NCBI GenBank assembly: GCA_964552655.1
Contig: CAZKHG010000026.1
Span: forward strand, 1-42,864
From: CAZKHG01 sp964552655
GTDB taxonomy: Bacteria > Bacteroidota > Bacteroidia > Bacteroidales > Tenuifilaceae
Direction of reading: 5' to 3'
Length of the DNA: 42,864 nucleotides
Of the stretch, positions 7,956-16,359 are shown piece by piece. Numbering within the stretch: the first letter of the stretch is position 1; every line of letters begins with the position of its first letter. The translations under genes and the position numbers were made by a program. The notes under the pieces are model-generated. The model saw only the letters and a list, made by a program, of their open reading frames with translations, was not told where the DNA came from and ran no database searches.

Positions 7956-8762
7956 CTACTTGTTCTTTAACCCAATTGTTTGTGCTAATTCTGCCTTAAC
8001 AGACCCTATAAGTATTTTAGCCTCAATTAGCACAGGGATTTTGTTAGCATCGTCGGTTACCCAAACCATTAAATCTTCCCCACCCTTGAATATTGTGCCT
8101 TCCACAAGCATAGCCGAGAACTTTATGGTTTGGAATTTACGACCATCGTGCAGGGTAAGGTTCTCTTTACCTAAATATCTCACAAAAAGGTTAAAAATTT
8201 CATTGTCAACAATCATTGGCAGTGGCACTTTCTCTCCAATTATCAGGGTGTTAAAATCAATATTCCGACAATAATAGATTGCGCTAAGTACATCAAAAGT
8301 GCATGGTTTGATGGGTAAATTGAGTTTTTCGAATGATCTCTTTGATGTGTAACTGATAATTTCCACAAAGCCAGCAGAATAATCATAAATATAACGGTTA
8401 TATGTTTTAAATCCACCTTCGTAGGTATCGCGCTCAAACCAAAGAGGTTTGAACGATTCGAAATCAATTATCGTTTCAAATCGATCTCGAACCTTGTAAA
8501 ACCAATCGTATTCCTTAAGGCTCCATCCTGTTGCTTTGATATGGTAAGCAGGTTTTCCCTGATAAATAGTATCCTTTACGATGAATTCAACATCGCCGGC
8601 ATTTAACCAGATAAACCCCCAGTTATAAACTGCTTTATAAGTTACTTTCTCGCCTGATTTGAATGTTGTATTCTCAGTAATACACCGAATTTCCTGCGGA
8701 AATGCAAGGTAAGAGGCAATTGAAAAAAATAAAATTGCAAAAATTCTATGCGTTATTCTCAT
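7956..8762 (-). CDS. DUF3108 domain exported protein
   Basis: A 268-residue protein with a signal peptide (MRITHRIFAILFFSIASYLAFPQ) and one DUF3108 domain spanning nearly the whole mature part: FKSGEKVTYKAVYNWGFIWLNAGDVEF, YHIKATGWS and FKPLWFERDTYEGG are typical. The function of the family is unknown; members are periplasmic or exported. The ATG at 8762 is chosen over TTG at 8765. The start overlaps the end of the J-domain gene by 17 bp, so the two are probably cotranscribed and translationally coupled. Confidence 0.82.
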   Translation of the reverse strand: MRITHRIFAILFFSIASYLAFPQEIRCITENTTFKSGEKVTYKAVYNWGFIWLNAGDVEFIVKDTIYQGKPAYHIKATGWSLKEYDWFYKVRDRFETIIDFESFKPLWFERDTYEGGFKTYNRYIYDYSAGFVEIISYTSKRSFEKLNLPIKPCTFDVLSAIYYCRNIDFNTLIIGEKVPLPMIVDNEIFNLFVRYLGKENLTLHDGRKFQTIKFSAMLVEGTIFKGGEDLMVWVTDDANKIPVLIEAKILIGSVKAELAQTIGLKNK

Positions 8763-8979
8763 CAATATTCGTATTAGAAATAGATAAATCGTAGGCTTTA
8801 CGTTTTATAGGATCAGATAAAACCTCAATAATTTTAGATAACCTTGCCCGTTCAAATTCGAAATCCTTATTTGATGCGTTCATCTGAACCGCATAGCGGT
8901 TAATTTTACTTCGGTAAGCTACTTTAATCTCTTGAATGCTCGCATTGGGTATTACCCCGAGAATCTGATAATAATTCAT
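8746..8979 (-). CDS. Small J-domain protein lacking the HPD motif
   Basis: A 77-residue protein that is essentially one J domain: NYYQILGVIPNASIQEIKVAYRS (helices I-II) and KIIEVLSDPIKRKAYDLS (helices III-IV). The invariant HPD tripeptide that stimulates the DnaK ATPase is replaced by AVQ at residues 30-32, within the context NRYAVQMN. It is therefore unlikely to act as a normal Hsp40 co-chaperone and may only use the fold for binding, in the manner of J-like proteins. The ATG at 8979 begins directly at the domain; an upstream TTG at 9033 would add 18 residues without homology. It overlaps the DUF3108 gene. Confidence 0.75.
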   Translation of the reverse strand: MNYYQILGVIPNASIQEIKVAYRSKINRYAVQMNASNKDFEFERARLSKIIEVLSDPIKRKAYDLSISNTNIDENNA

Positions 8980-9059
8980 ATTATTAGCTTCTATTAATAA
9001 AAAAAAGGAGTTCAGCAAATTACTAAACTCCAATCGATAGAAAAAGTTTAAAAAATATA

Positions 9060-9839
9060 TTAACGCTTCTCCTTTAATTCGGCTGGCAGAAACTGAAAAA
9101 AAGTATCGCCACGTAAACCCCTGCGCAGGGTTTCAAGCGAAATTACCTCGTTGGTAGCAATATTGCCCAAGTTAACATTTGCTCCAAGAAGATTGATGAA
9201 CCAGGCCTGCTGACTTTTTATTGGGGCTTCCCAAATTACATTTTCAATTTTAACTCCATGGCAAATATCATCAATAAGCGTTAGGTTAGCAGAATGATCA
9301 GGATTGTATATCCCGGTATTTCCACTTTCCCTGGCCTCGCAAATAACTTTCCACGATCCGGCATGCATCTCCTTCTGCATCATTTTAATCCAAACATCAT
9401 CGGGAATATGAACATCAGCCTGCTTGGAACCAACTTCGGATATTACCGTTACATATTTTGATAATTTTGATATGTAGTCACATTTCACATCATTATCCAT
9501 CTCCATTGATCCATCTGAAACCTCAGCTAAATCGAGCCCGTAGGTTTCAACAAATCTGCAGTAATCATCAAACATTCCTCTTACTACAAATATCTCGAAA
9601 AGAGTACCTCCAAAATAGGGTCTGGTTCCTGCCTGTTGGTACAATTTTATTTTTTCCTTAAGGTTATTAGTGATCAGCGCTGTTCCAAATCCAAGCTTTA
9701 CAAAATCGATATATTCTGCACTTGATTCCATCATGGCCTCGGCCTCTGAAAGGCTTAAGCCTTTATCCATAACCATAGTTAACCCGGTTTCTCTGGGTTT
9801 TGCAGGTCTTTCAGGGATGTGGGGTAATTTAAAATTCAT
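9060..9839 (-). CDS. comA: Phosphosulfolactate synthase (ComA) family protein
   Basis: A 259-residue TIM-barrel protein of the ComA family, which adds sulfite to phosphoenolpyruvate to give phosphosulfolactate. Recognisable segments are KPRETGLTMVMDKGLS, EYIDFVKLGFGT, ARPYFGGTLFE-like (here TRPYFGGTLFE), VSDGSMEM, VISEVGSK, and the C-terminal LLGANVNLGNIAT. In methanogens this is the first step to coenzyme M; no comB, comC or other coenzyme M gene is near, so the product in this organism may be sulfolactate or another sulfonate. The ATG at 9839 is preferred over TTG at 9854. The gene sits between the TPR gene and the J-domain gene on the same strand. Family call is good; physiological role is inferred. 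Confidence 0.82.
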   Translation of the reverse strand: MNFKLPHIPERPAKPRETGLTMVMDKGLSLSEAEAMMESSAEYIDFVKLGFGTALITNNLKEKIKLYQQAGTRPYFGGTLFEIFVVRGMFDDYCRFVETYGLDLAEVSDGSMEMDNDVKCDYISKLSKYVTVISEVGSKQADVHIPDDVWIKMMQKEMHAGSWKVICEARESGNTGIYNPDHSANLTLIDDICHGVKIENVIWEAPIKSQQAWFINLLGANVNLGNIATNEVISLETLRRGLRGDTFFQFLPAELKEKR

Positions 9840-9919
9840 GGGATTTAGGTTCAAAAGTTTATGTATTAATATGATGTGTTTTATCGGGGATTTATAGACC
9901 CCGTTTGAAAAAGATTCAA

Positions 9920-11329
9920 TTACAGAAGCTTGGTCTGGTTTAGAAAATCATCATCGTTGATAACCGATACAATGTTAAAGAAATCATCAATGGATGAAGG
10001 ATCAAGCCTTTTTGCCGCCTTAAGAATCTCAAGTGCTTCCTTTCTGCGATGTGAAAGATACAAGGCTGCAGCATTAAGCACTTTCATTGAGGCATTGGCA
10101 TCAAACTTTTGGCCAACCTCATCAAACATATTTTCAACATCGTGAAATTTTTCCTGATAGAGGTAAATCTCCGCCAGGGCCAGATATGCATCTGCTTCAT
10201 CAGGGTTAAGGGTTGTGGCTTCCCGGTATGCAGCCAAGGAATCATCGATATTCTTAAGATCATAATGTACTTTACCCAAACCCAGCCAGAAGTCGTAGTG
10301 TTCAGGCTCAAGGGCAATGGACTTTTTGATAAAATCAAGGGCCAGATGAGGTTGATTTTTTTCATTCATTATAACACCAATCCCATAGTATGCCTCTGCA
10401 AAAGTGGGATCGTGCAGTATTGCCCTGTTGTAATTATCCAATGCCTGCTCAAAATCTTCAAGTTTTTCATAACATTCACCCAGAGAGCAGTAAACACGTG
10501 GATTTTCGGGCTCAAATTCGAGAATTTCTGTGAATACTGATGCTGCTTCGTTATAGCGTTCAATGGATGCCAGTGTGTTGCCTTTATTGTGTAATGCAGA
10601 GGTGTACTGCGGGTCAACTGCTATGCAAAAATCGTAGGCTTCAATTGCCTCATCAAATTTACCCTGTTTGGTTAGAACAATGCCCAGATTATACCAAACA
10701 TTTGCCGTAAAAGGGTATAGATCGAGCAGCTTGTTGTAATAGTATATACTTTTTTCAAAATCATTTACCCTGTCGTAGCAGTAACCCAAATCAAATAAGA
10801 CTGCAAAAAAAGTGGGTTCCAGCTTATACGCTTCAACTAAATACCGAATTGTGGCATTAAGTTCATCTGCCGAAAAAAACACTCCTGAAATTCTGTAAAG
10901 CAGCTCGGCTTTCTCTTCGGAGCATAATTTTACAGCAAAATCGAAATATCTGCTGGCATTATGAAAATCGCCTTTATAGAAACTGGCTTCGCCCTTCAGG
11001 TAGTTAACTTCAGACTTATCGGTATGAATTGTTTCAAGAAAATTGAGGAGGTTAAGGGCGTTATCAAATTTCTTTTCTACAATGAATAGTTCAGCTTTTT
11101 TAAGCTGGATTTCAGATGAGTAGGGGTGCATCTTGATGGCCATCTCAACGGCACCGGCAGCATTAACCAACTGATTATTATCAATATAAAAATCAATTAT
11201 GCTTTCAAAATCGGACACATCAAAAAAGAAACTTCTCCCCTGTTGCAGAAACCTTTCATACCTCTTTACTACTTCGGTCAGCTCAACTTCCTCATCAAAA
11301 AAATCGTGATCCTCGCGCATTTTATTCAT
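9920..11329 (-). CDS. Tetratricopeptide-repeat protein
   Basis: A 469-residue protein made almost wholly of TPR units (roughly ten to twelve), for example NVWYNLGIVLTKQGKFDEAI, ALHNKGNTLASIERYNEAA, RVYCSLGECYEKLEDFEQAL and AEAYYGIGVIMNEKNQPHLA. There is no signal peptide or membrane segment, so it is probably cytoplasmic and serves as a protein-protein scaffold; the partner is unknown. GGAGG directly precedes ATG 11329 and stands 9 nt before the second ATG at 11320, so the shorter form may be the true start. A TATGTTTG box (minus strand, 11340-11347) lies just upstream and fits a Bacteroidota -7 element, though I see no matching TTTG upstream of it. Confidence 0.88.
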   Translation of the reverse strand: MNKMREDHDFFDEEVELTEVVKRYERFLQQGRSFFFDVSDFESIIDFYIDNNQLVNAAGAVEMAIKMHPYSSEIQLKKAELFIVEKKFDNALNLLNFLETIHTDKSEVNYLKGEASFYKGDFHNASRYFDFAVKLCSEEKAELLYRISGVFFSADELNATIRYLVEAYKLEPTFFAVLFDLGYCYDRVNDFEKSIYYYNKLLDLYPFTANVWYNLGIVLTKQGKFDEAIEAYDFCIAVDPQYTSALHNKGNTLASIERYNEAASVFTEILEFEPENPRVYCSLGECYEKLEDFEQALDNYNRAILHDPTFAEAYYGIGVIMNEKNQPHLALDFIKKSIALEPEHYDFWLGLGKVHYDLKNIDDSLAAYREATTLNPDEADAYLALAEIYLYQEKFHDVENMFDEVGQKFDANASMKVLNAAALYLSHRRKEALEILKAAKRLDPSSIDDFFNIVSVINDDDFLNQTKLL

Positions 11330-11446
11330 CCTCCAGCTACAAACATAGGTATAAAAACTAAATTTTGATTTACCTTTCCAGCTAAATATATTAACACTTA
11401 ATTTACGATATCAACAAGCCTTTATATTCGCAATTACTTTTGTAAC

Positions 11447-12439
11447 CTACTGCTGAAACTCTCTGAAGTATTTCATGAACTGAACTCTTTCAAAAACTGC
11501 AGGGTTGTAAGTTTTTGAATAGCTCATTTTACCTCTGAATTCGTTGAGCGATTTATGGCCGTTGTCCTTCATCCATTGCTCCAGCTGGTTAATCATCAGG
11601 CCAATCTGATCTTTCCCGTTTTTATATAAAGTTGAACATATTTGAACTGCCTGTGCACCAACCAGTATTTGTTTAATTAGAGCAGTCCCATCGTGGACTC
11701 CAGTTGAAGCAGCCAGATCGCATGATGTTCTTCCCGACATTATCGCAATCCACCTTAAGGGCATTGAGCTATCAGAGGGTGAACTCAATACATTTGATGG
11801 GGTAAACTGCAGGTTATGAACGTCAAAATCGGGGTTATAATACCTGTTAAATAAAACAATCGCATTGGCTCCGGATTTACTTAATTTTTGAATAAATGCG
11901 CCAAGGTTTGAGTGATAAAAACTGATTTTCAAGGCTATTGGTAATTTTGTAATTCCAGATACTTTATTTACAATATCAAGGTATTTCTTATCGTAATCAG
12001 CGGGTGTTGCAGCCAGATCAAAGGGGAGAGAAAATATGTTGAGTTCAATGGCATCTACCCCGGTATCCTCAATCCTTTTGGTAAAATCAGTCCATCCCTC
12101 GGCATTTATGCAATTAATGCTAGCAATAAGAGGGATTTTAATACTTTTTTTGGTATCTGAAAGAAATTTCAGGTAGTTGGAAACGGTATCCTCTATGGCT
12201 TCAAAATCGAAGTATTCAGTGGTTTCAGGAAAGATAAACCCGTTGGCAGTCATTTTATTGAAGTTATCGCGGGTTTCGGCAATAATTTCCTCTTCGAAAA
12301 GGGATTTAGTTACAACTGCCGCGGCTCCTTTTTCTTCCAGCTCGATGATATCTTTGGTTGAATTTGTTAAACCAGAGCTGGCAATAATTATGGGGTTCTT
12401 TAGATTTAACCCCATATAGGTGGTGGACAAATCGATCAT
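11447..12439 (-). CDS. Dihydroorotate dehydrogenase-like flavoprotein
   Basis: A 330-residue FMN-type TIM barrel of the dihydroorotate dehydrogenase superfamily. Visible motifs: MGLNLKNPIIIASSGLT at the N-terminus, GAAAVVTKSLFEEE, SINCINAEGW (active-site loop region), DAIELNIF, LPIALKIS, and the FMN-phosphate end GAQAVQICSTLYKNG. It diverges from genuine PyrD: the central loop and C-terminal extension match a Bacteroidota group annotated only as DHODH-like. No pyrimidine biosynthesis gene is near, so a role in UMP synthesis is not supported by context. It could reduce another pyrimidine-like or enone substrate. It is preceded by a terminator for dapA. Confidence 0.8.
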   Translation of the reverse strand: MIDLSTTYMGLNLKNPIIIASSGLTNSTKDIIELEEKGAAAVVTKSLFEEEIIAETRDNFNKMTANGFIFPETTEYFDFEAIEDTVSNYLKFLSDTKKSIKIPLIASINCINAEGWTDFTKRIEDTGVDAIELNIFSLPFDLAATPADYDKKYLDIVNKVSGITKLPIALKISFYHSNLGAFIQKLSKSGANAIVLFNRYYNPDFDVHNLQFTPSNVLSSPSDSSMPLRWIAIMSGRTSCDLAASTGVHDGTALIKQILVGAQAVQICSTLYKNGKDQIGLMINQLEQWMKDNGHKSLNEFRGKMSYSKTYNPAVFERVQFMKYFREFQQ

Positions 12440-12496
12440 GGTTTACTGATTTTTACTAAAGTTAAGAAATAAAACACATAAAAACAAGCGATAAAA

Positions 12497-12519
12497 AAAG
12501 GCTCTTGCTATGAGCCTTT
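12497..12519 (-). terminator. Terminator after dapA
   Basis: On the minus strand AAAGGCTC (12519-12512) pairs with GAGCCTTT (12504-12497) around a seven-base loop, followed by a T-run toward 12494. It stands about 20 bp after the dapA stop and before the DHODH-like gene. Confidence 0.8.
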
Positions 12520-12538
12520 TCTATGTAAACAAATAAGG

Positions 12539-13420
12539 TTACTGAAAGTTCTCAATCAGCAATGTCAACTTATAAAATGCTGATTCGCTTATTGGAACCA
12601 GTGGTAATCGAAGGCTATTTTCAACAATACCCTGGATGCTCAGCGCTGCTTTAATTCCGGAAGGGCTTCCCTCCGCAAAAAGGGCGTCAATGATGTCAAG
12701 CATTCTTAGGTGAATTTTCCGTGCCTCAACAAAATCACCGGTAAGCCCTAATTTTACCATTTGGGAAAATTGTTTTGGGAATGCATTCCCAACCACAGAT
12801 ATCACCCCATCGGCACCCATTGAGAGTTGTGGTAAGGTTAACCCATCATCGCCGGAAATTACCATGAATGACTCTGGTCTGTCCCTTAGGATGTATGACA
12901 TCTGGTTTAAGTTTCCTGATGCCTCTTTAACAGCAATAATGTTGGGTACTTCATGTGCCAGTTTAAGCGTGGTTTCGGCTGTCATATTTACTCCTGTGCG
13001 TCCGGGAACGTTATAAATTATCACAGGAACAGGGCTTTTGGAAGCAACAGATCTGAAGTGCAGCTCTAAACCTTTTTGGGAAGGTTTATTATAGTATGGG
13101 GTAACTGATAGAATTGCATCAATCCCATCGAAATCGGTATCATCAATTATCTCAAGAACATGTTCAGTGGAATTGCTTCCTATACCAAGCACGACAGGCA
13201 AACGACCATCATTTTTTTTAATCACATATTTGGTGAAAGATTTTTTCTCTTTCTCGCTTAAAGTAACTGATTCACCGGTTGTTCCAAGTACAACCAGATA
13301 ATCGGTTGCGCCTTCAATCAGGTGCTCTACCAATCGTTCTGTAGCCTCATAGTCTATTTCTTTTTCGTGATCGAAAGGAGTAACCATAGCTACTCCCAAT
13401 CCCCGGAATCTATCTATCAT
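12539..13420 (-). CDS. dapA: 4-hydroxy-tetrahydrodipicolinate synthase
   Basis: Condenses pyruvate with aspartate semialdehyde in the diaminopimelate/lysine pathway. The 293-residue length is normal. Key residues are visible: the GTTGES motif with Thr48-Thr49, Tyr136 and Arg141 in YNVPGRTG, and the Schiff-base Lys165 in AVKEASGN. I start at ATG 13420 (MIDRFRGLGVAMVTPF), which matches the family's N-terminus; a longer TTG start would overlap the upstream gene and add 18 unrelated residues. It follows the DUF6913 gene by 16 bp, so both are probably one transcript. Confidence 0.96.
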   Translation of the reverse strand: MIDRFRGLGVAMVTPFDHEKEIDYEATERLVEHLIEGATDYLVVLGTTGESVTLSEKEKKSFTKYVIKKNDGRLPVVLGIGSNSTEHVLEIIDDTDFDGIDAILSVTPYYNKPSQKGLELHFRSVASKSPVPVIIYNVPGRTGVNMTAETTLKLAHEVPNIIAVKEASGNLNQMSYILRDRPESFMVISGDDGLTLPQLSMGADGVISVVGNAFPKQFSQMVKLGLTGDFVEARKIHLRMLDIIDALFAEGSPSGIKAALSIQGIVENSLRLPLVPISESAFYKLTLLIENFQ

Positions 13421-13436
13421 TTTAATTGCATTTAAA

Positions 13437-14018
13437 TTAAATGGTGGTGGTTTTTTCTGTTTCAATCTGGGCAAATCGGTTGTTCAGCAAAAGTAAATAG
13501 TGCTTTACCTGATCAATGAGGTATAATATTCCTCTGGGTTTTTCTATATCAATGATAAGATCATAGGGATTACCACTATAGCTTAAATTACCGACCTTAA
13601 ACTTTGATCTGGATAAAGTGGAAACCCACCTAAGGGGGAATACCTCTTCCATTGATAAATCAATCAGGATATCGTATTCGTGCTTGCAGAAATCATCTAT
13701 AAAATCATTTTTTGGTTTCCCGAACCAGTTGACATCTTTTTTGCAGAATATGTTTGTATCCTTACGTAGTAAAAGTTGTTGTGGTATCTCTTTTTCCGGG
13801 TAGTACCCAAGAATGGAGACATCCATGTGCTGGTTGATAAGAAAGTGCTGGAAATTTAGTACCTCGTCAAAATCTTTACTGTTCTTCAAGAATGTGACTA
13901 TTCCAATCTTGCGGGCCGTTACCAGGTTATGAACAAATTTGGTTCTCTTAACCTGTCGTAAGCTCTTGGCTAAGGCTTTAAGGCCCGATTTTCGTTTAAT
14001 ATTATTTAGTATTTTCAC
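13437..14018 (-). CDS. DUF6913 family protein
   Basis: A 193-residue protein typical of Bacteroidota and often found beside dapA, as here. It has a basic N-terminus (KILNNIKRKSG, LRQVKRTKF), then GIVTFLKNSKDFDEVLNF, KNDFIDDFC and YDILIDLSMEEVFPLRWVSTLSRSK. There is no signal peptide and no known catalytic motif. The start codon is GTG at 14018; no ATG is available nearby. Function is unknown; the overall pattern is reminiscent of a nucleotide- or methionyl-tRNA-formyltransferase-like alpha/beta fold but I would not assign one. Confidence 0.78.
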   Translation of the reverse strand: MKILNNIKRKSGLKALAKSLRQVKRTKFVHNLVTARKIGIVTFLKNSKDFDEVLNFQHFLINQHMDVSILGYYPEKEIPQQLLLRKDTNIFCKKDVNWFGKPKNDFIDDFCKHEYDILIDLSMEEVFPLRWVSTLSRSKFKVGNLSYSGNPYDLIIDIEKPRGILYLIDQVKHYLLLLNNRFAQIETEKTTTI

Positions 14019-14195
14019 AATACAATTTTATTAAATAATCCGGTTAGATCAAAATCTGTATTTTCAATTCAAGTTTTACTTTTTTAAAGTTAAATAGTAG
14101 GATGATATCCAACTTCAATAAAATTATTATTTATTCGATTTTAATACACTGAATACTTAACCGGGGTTTAACTATTGATTTAAAGATTTTTCTGG

Positions 14196-16208
14196 TTATG
14201 AGGCATTTATCAAATCAAAAAAATCATCCTCAGAAACAATCCTGATTCCGAGTTTTTGGGCCTTTTCAAGTTTTGCCGGACCAATCTTATCCCCTGCAAC
14301 CAGCATTGAGGTTGATGCTGAAATGCCACTTACATTTTTCCCTCCATGCTTTTGAATCAGCTCTTTGAGATCATCCCTCGAAATCCTTGAAAAGGTGCCA
14401 GAAATCACTATTGTAAAACCATCCAGCCTGTTGGAAATTTTTGCAGTTATGCTTTTGTCAAGCTGAAACTGTAAACCTGCCTCCTTTAACCTATTAATTA
14501 TTGTAATGTGTAGAGGGTTTGTAAAAAAATCAACAATGCTTTGGGCAATTCGTTCACCAACCTCCTCCACCTCTAAGAGTTGATCTAAACGAGCATTTAT
14601 AATATTATCAATTGACCCAAAATGCATAGCCAGTTTTCTGGCTGTTGTTTCTCCCACAAAGCGGATTCCAATGCCATAAAGAACCCTGGGGAATGGTACT
14701 TTTTTTGACTCCTCAATGCTTTTAATAGCATTATCAGCTGATTTCTCTGCAAATCTTTCCAGGTTAATCAGCTGCGACTTTTTAAGACTATACAGATCTG
14801 CAATATTTTTTACAAGACCACTAGTGAATAGAAGTTCAACGGTTTCTTCACCAAGTCCATCAATGTTTAAAGCTTTACGACTGATAAAATGGATAATTTT
14901 CCCCTTTATTTGAGGAGGGCAACCATCCTGGTTTGGACAGAAATGCCTGGCTTCTCCTTCCGGTTTAACCAGTTTTGAACCGCACTCCGGACAATTGGCA
15001 ATAAATTCAAATGGTTTGCTAAAAAGTGTTCTTTGGGATTGATCCACCCCAACAATTTTAGGAATTATCTCACCACCTTTTTCCACCTGAACCATGTCGC
15101 CAATTCGTACATCCAGCAATTCAATCTGATCAGCATTATGTAGTGAGGCTCTTTTTACAGTAGAGCCTGCCAGTTTAACTGGTTGCAAATTTGCAACCGG
15201 GGTAACAGCACCGGTTCTGCCTACCTGAAAATCAACAGAAAGTAATTGAGTTGTAACCTGTTCTGCTTTGTACTTATAGGCAATTGCCCAACGGGGGATT
15301 TTGGCGGTAAAACCAAGCACTTTCTGCTGCTGATAGCTATTAACTTTAACCACTACTCCGTCAGTATCGTATGGTAGTTTTTTGCGCTGATTTTCCCAAT
15401 AGCCGATAAAATTTAGTACTTCATCCAGGTTCTTGCACAATTTTGTGTTTTCGGATATCTTAAAACCCCATTCTCTCGCTTTTTTAAGGTTATCGTAATG
15501 GTTATTGAATGGCAGGTTCTCGCCAAGAATAAAATAAAGATAACAATCGAGTTTTCGTTGTGCAACTACTGATGAGTCGAGCATTTTCAATGTTCCTGCC
15601 GCTGCATTGCGTGGGTTTGCAAACGGGGTATCGCCCTCTTCTTCGCGATGCATATTAATCTCATCAAAAACCTTCCTGGGCATGAATATTTCCCCCCTGA
15701 TTTCAAATTCTTCAGGGAAATCAGACCCATTAAGAACCAACGGGATTGTTTTAATTGTTCTGACATTTACTGTAACATCATCGCCAACTACCCCATCACC
15801 GCGGGTAACTGCCTGAACCAATTTACCCTTCCTAAAAGTTAACCCGATAGCTGTACCATCATATTTGAGCTCGCAAACATATTCGGGAGCATTGCCTAAA
15901 CTTTTATTTACCCTGGAATCAAAATCCATTAATTCGGCCTCAGAATAAGTATTTGCTAAGGATAACATTGGGTACTTATGCTCAACCTGGTTGAACTCTC
16001 CGGTTAAATCGCTGCCAACCCTTTTTGTTGGTGAATTAGGATCATCGAATTCAGGGTATTGCGATTCTAATTCGTTAAGTTCTTTTAAAAGTTTATCGAA
16101 TTCAAAATCGCTAATTTCAGGTTTGGCAAGGACATAGTAAAGATAATTGTGGCGGTTCAGCTCTGATCTGAGGTACTCTATCCTATTCAGAATTTGTTCG
16201 TTTAACAT
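14196..16208 (-). CDS. ligA: NAD-dependent DNA ligase
   Basis: A full-length 670-residue bacterial replicative DNA ligase that seals nicks using NAD. Domains in order: Ia (RYVL-type helical start, HNYLYYVLAKPEISD), adenylation domain with nucleophile Lys115 in KYDG, OB fold (QVGRTGAVTPVANLQPV), a Cys4 zinc finger (CPEC...HFCPNQDGC), helix-hairpin-helix repeats (LNIDGLGEETVELL, GIGIRFVGETTARKLA) and a C-terminal BRCT domain starting near DGFTIVISGTFS. All key parts are present. It is divergent from the rsh gene. Confidence 0.97.
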   Translation of the reverse strand: MLNEQILNRIEYLRSELNRHNYLYYVLAKPEISDFEFDKLLKELNELESQYPEFDDPNSPTKRVGSDLTGEFNQVEHKYPMLSLANTYSEAELMDFDSRVNKSLGNAPEYVCELKYDGTAIGLTFRKGKLVQAVTRGDGVVGDDVTVNVRTIKTIPLVLNGSDFPEEFEIRGEIFMPRKVFDEINMHREEEGDTPFANPRNAAAGTLKMLDSSVVAQRKLDCYLYFILGENLPFNNHYDNLKKAREWGFKISENTKLCKNLDEVLNFIGYWENQRKKLPYDTDGVVVKVNSYQQQKVLGFTAKIPRWAIAYKYKAEQVTTQLLSVDFQVGRTGAVTPVANLQPVKLAGSTVKRASLHNADQIELLDVRIGDMVQVEKGGEIIPKIVGVDQSQRTLFSKPFEFIANCPECGSKLVKPEGEARHFCPNQDGCPPQIKGKIIHFISRKALNIDGLGEETVELLFTSGLVKNIADLYSLKKSQLINLERFAEKSADNAIKSIEESKKVPFPRVLYGIGIRFVGETTARKLAMHFGSIDNIINARLDQLLEVEEVGERIAQSIVDFFTNPLHITIINRLKEAGLQFQLDKSITAKISNRLDGFTIVISGTFSRISRDDLKELIQKHGGKNVSGISASTSMLVAGDKIGPAKLEKAQKLGIRIVSEDDFFDLINAS

Positions 16209-16314
16209 TCAACAAAAATTTTGATAAAGTTATAAAAAAGAATAATTGCGAATAGCATAAAACCTTTCTGGCCAAAATCGCATCAAAACAAGGTTGATTA
16301 ATGCGATTTTACTT

Positions 16315-16346
16315 TTTGAGGTTAATTCCTATTATTCTTACCTTTA
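16315..16346 (+). promoter_or_regulatory. Candidate Bacteroidota promoter for rsh
   Basis: TTTG at 16315-16318 is followed after 20 bp by TACCTTTA at 16339-16346, matching the TTTG/TAnnTTTG spacing except for A in the last position. It ends 13 bp before ATG 16360 and supports that start over the upstream TTG at 16294. Confidence 0.45.
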
Positions 16347-16359
16347 CCAAAATCATACG

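Noticed and set aside
11447..12439. pyrD for pyrimidine synthesis
   Set aside because: The protein is in the divergent DHODH-like group and has no pyr neighbours.
16294..16359. Longer rsh start at TTG 16294
   Set aside because: The extra 22 residues do not match the family and would lie across the promoter at 16315-16346.
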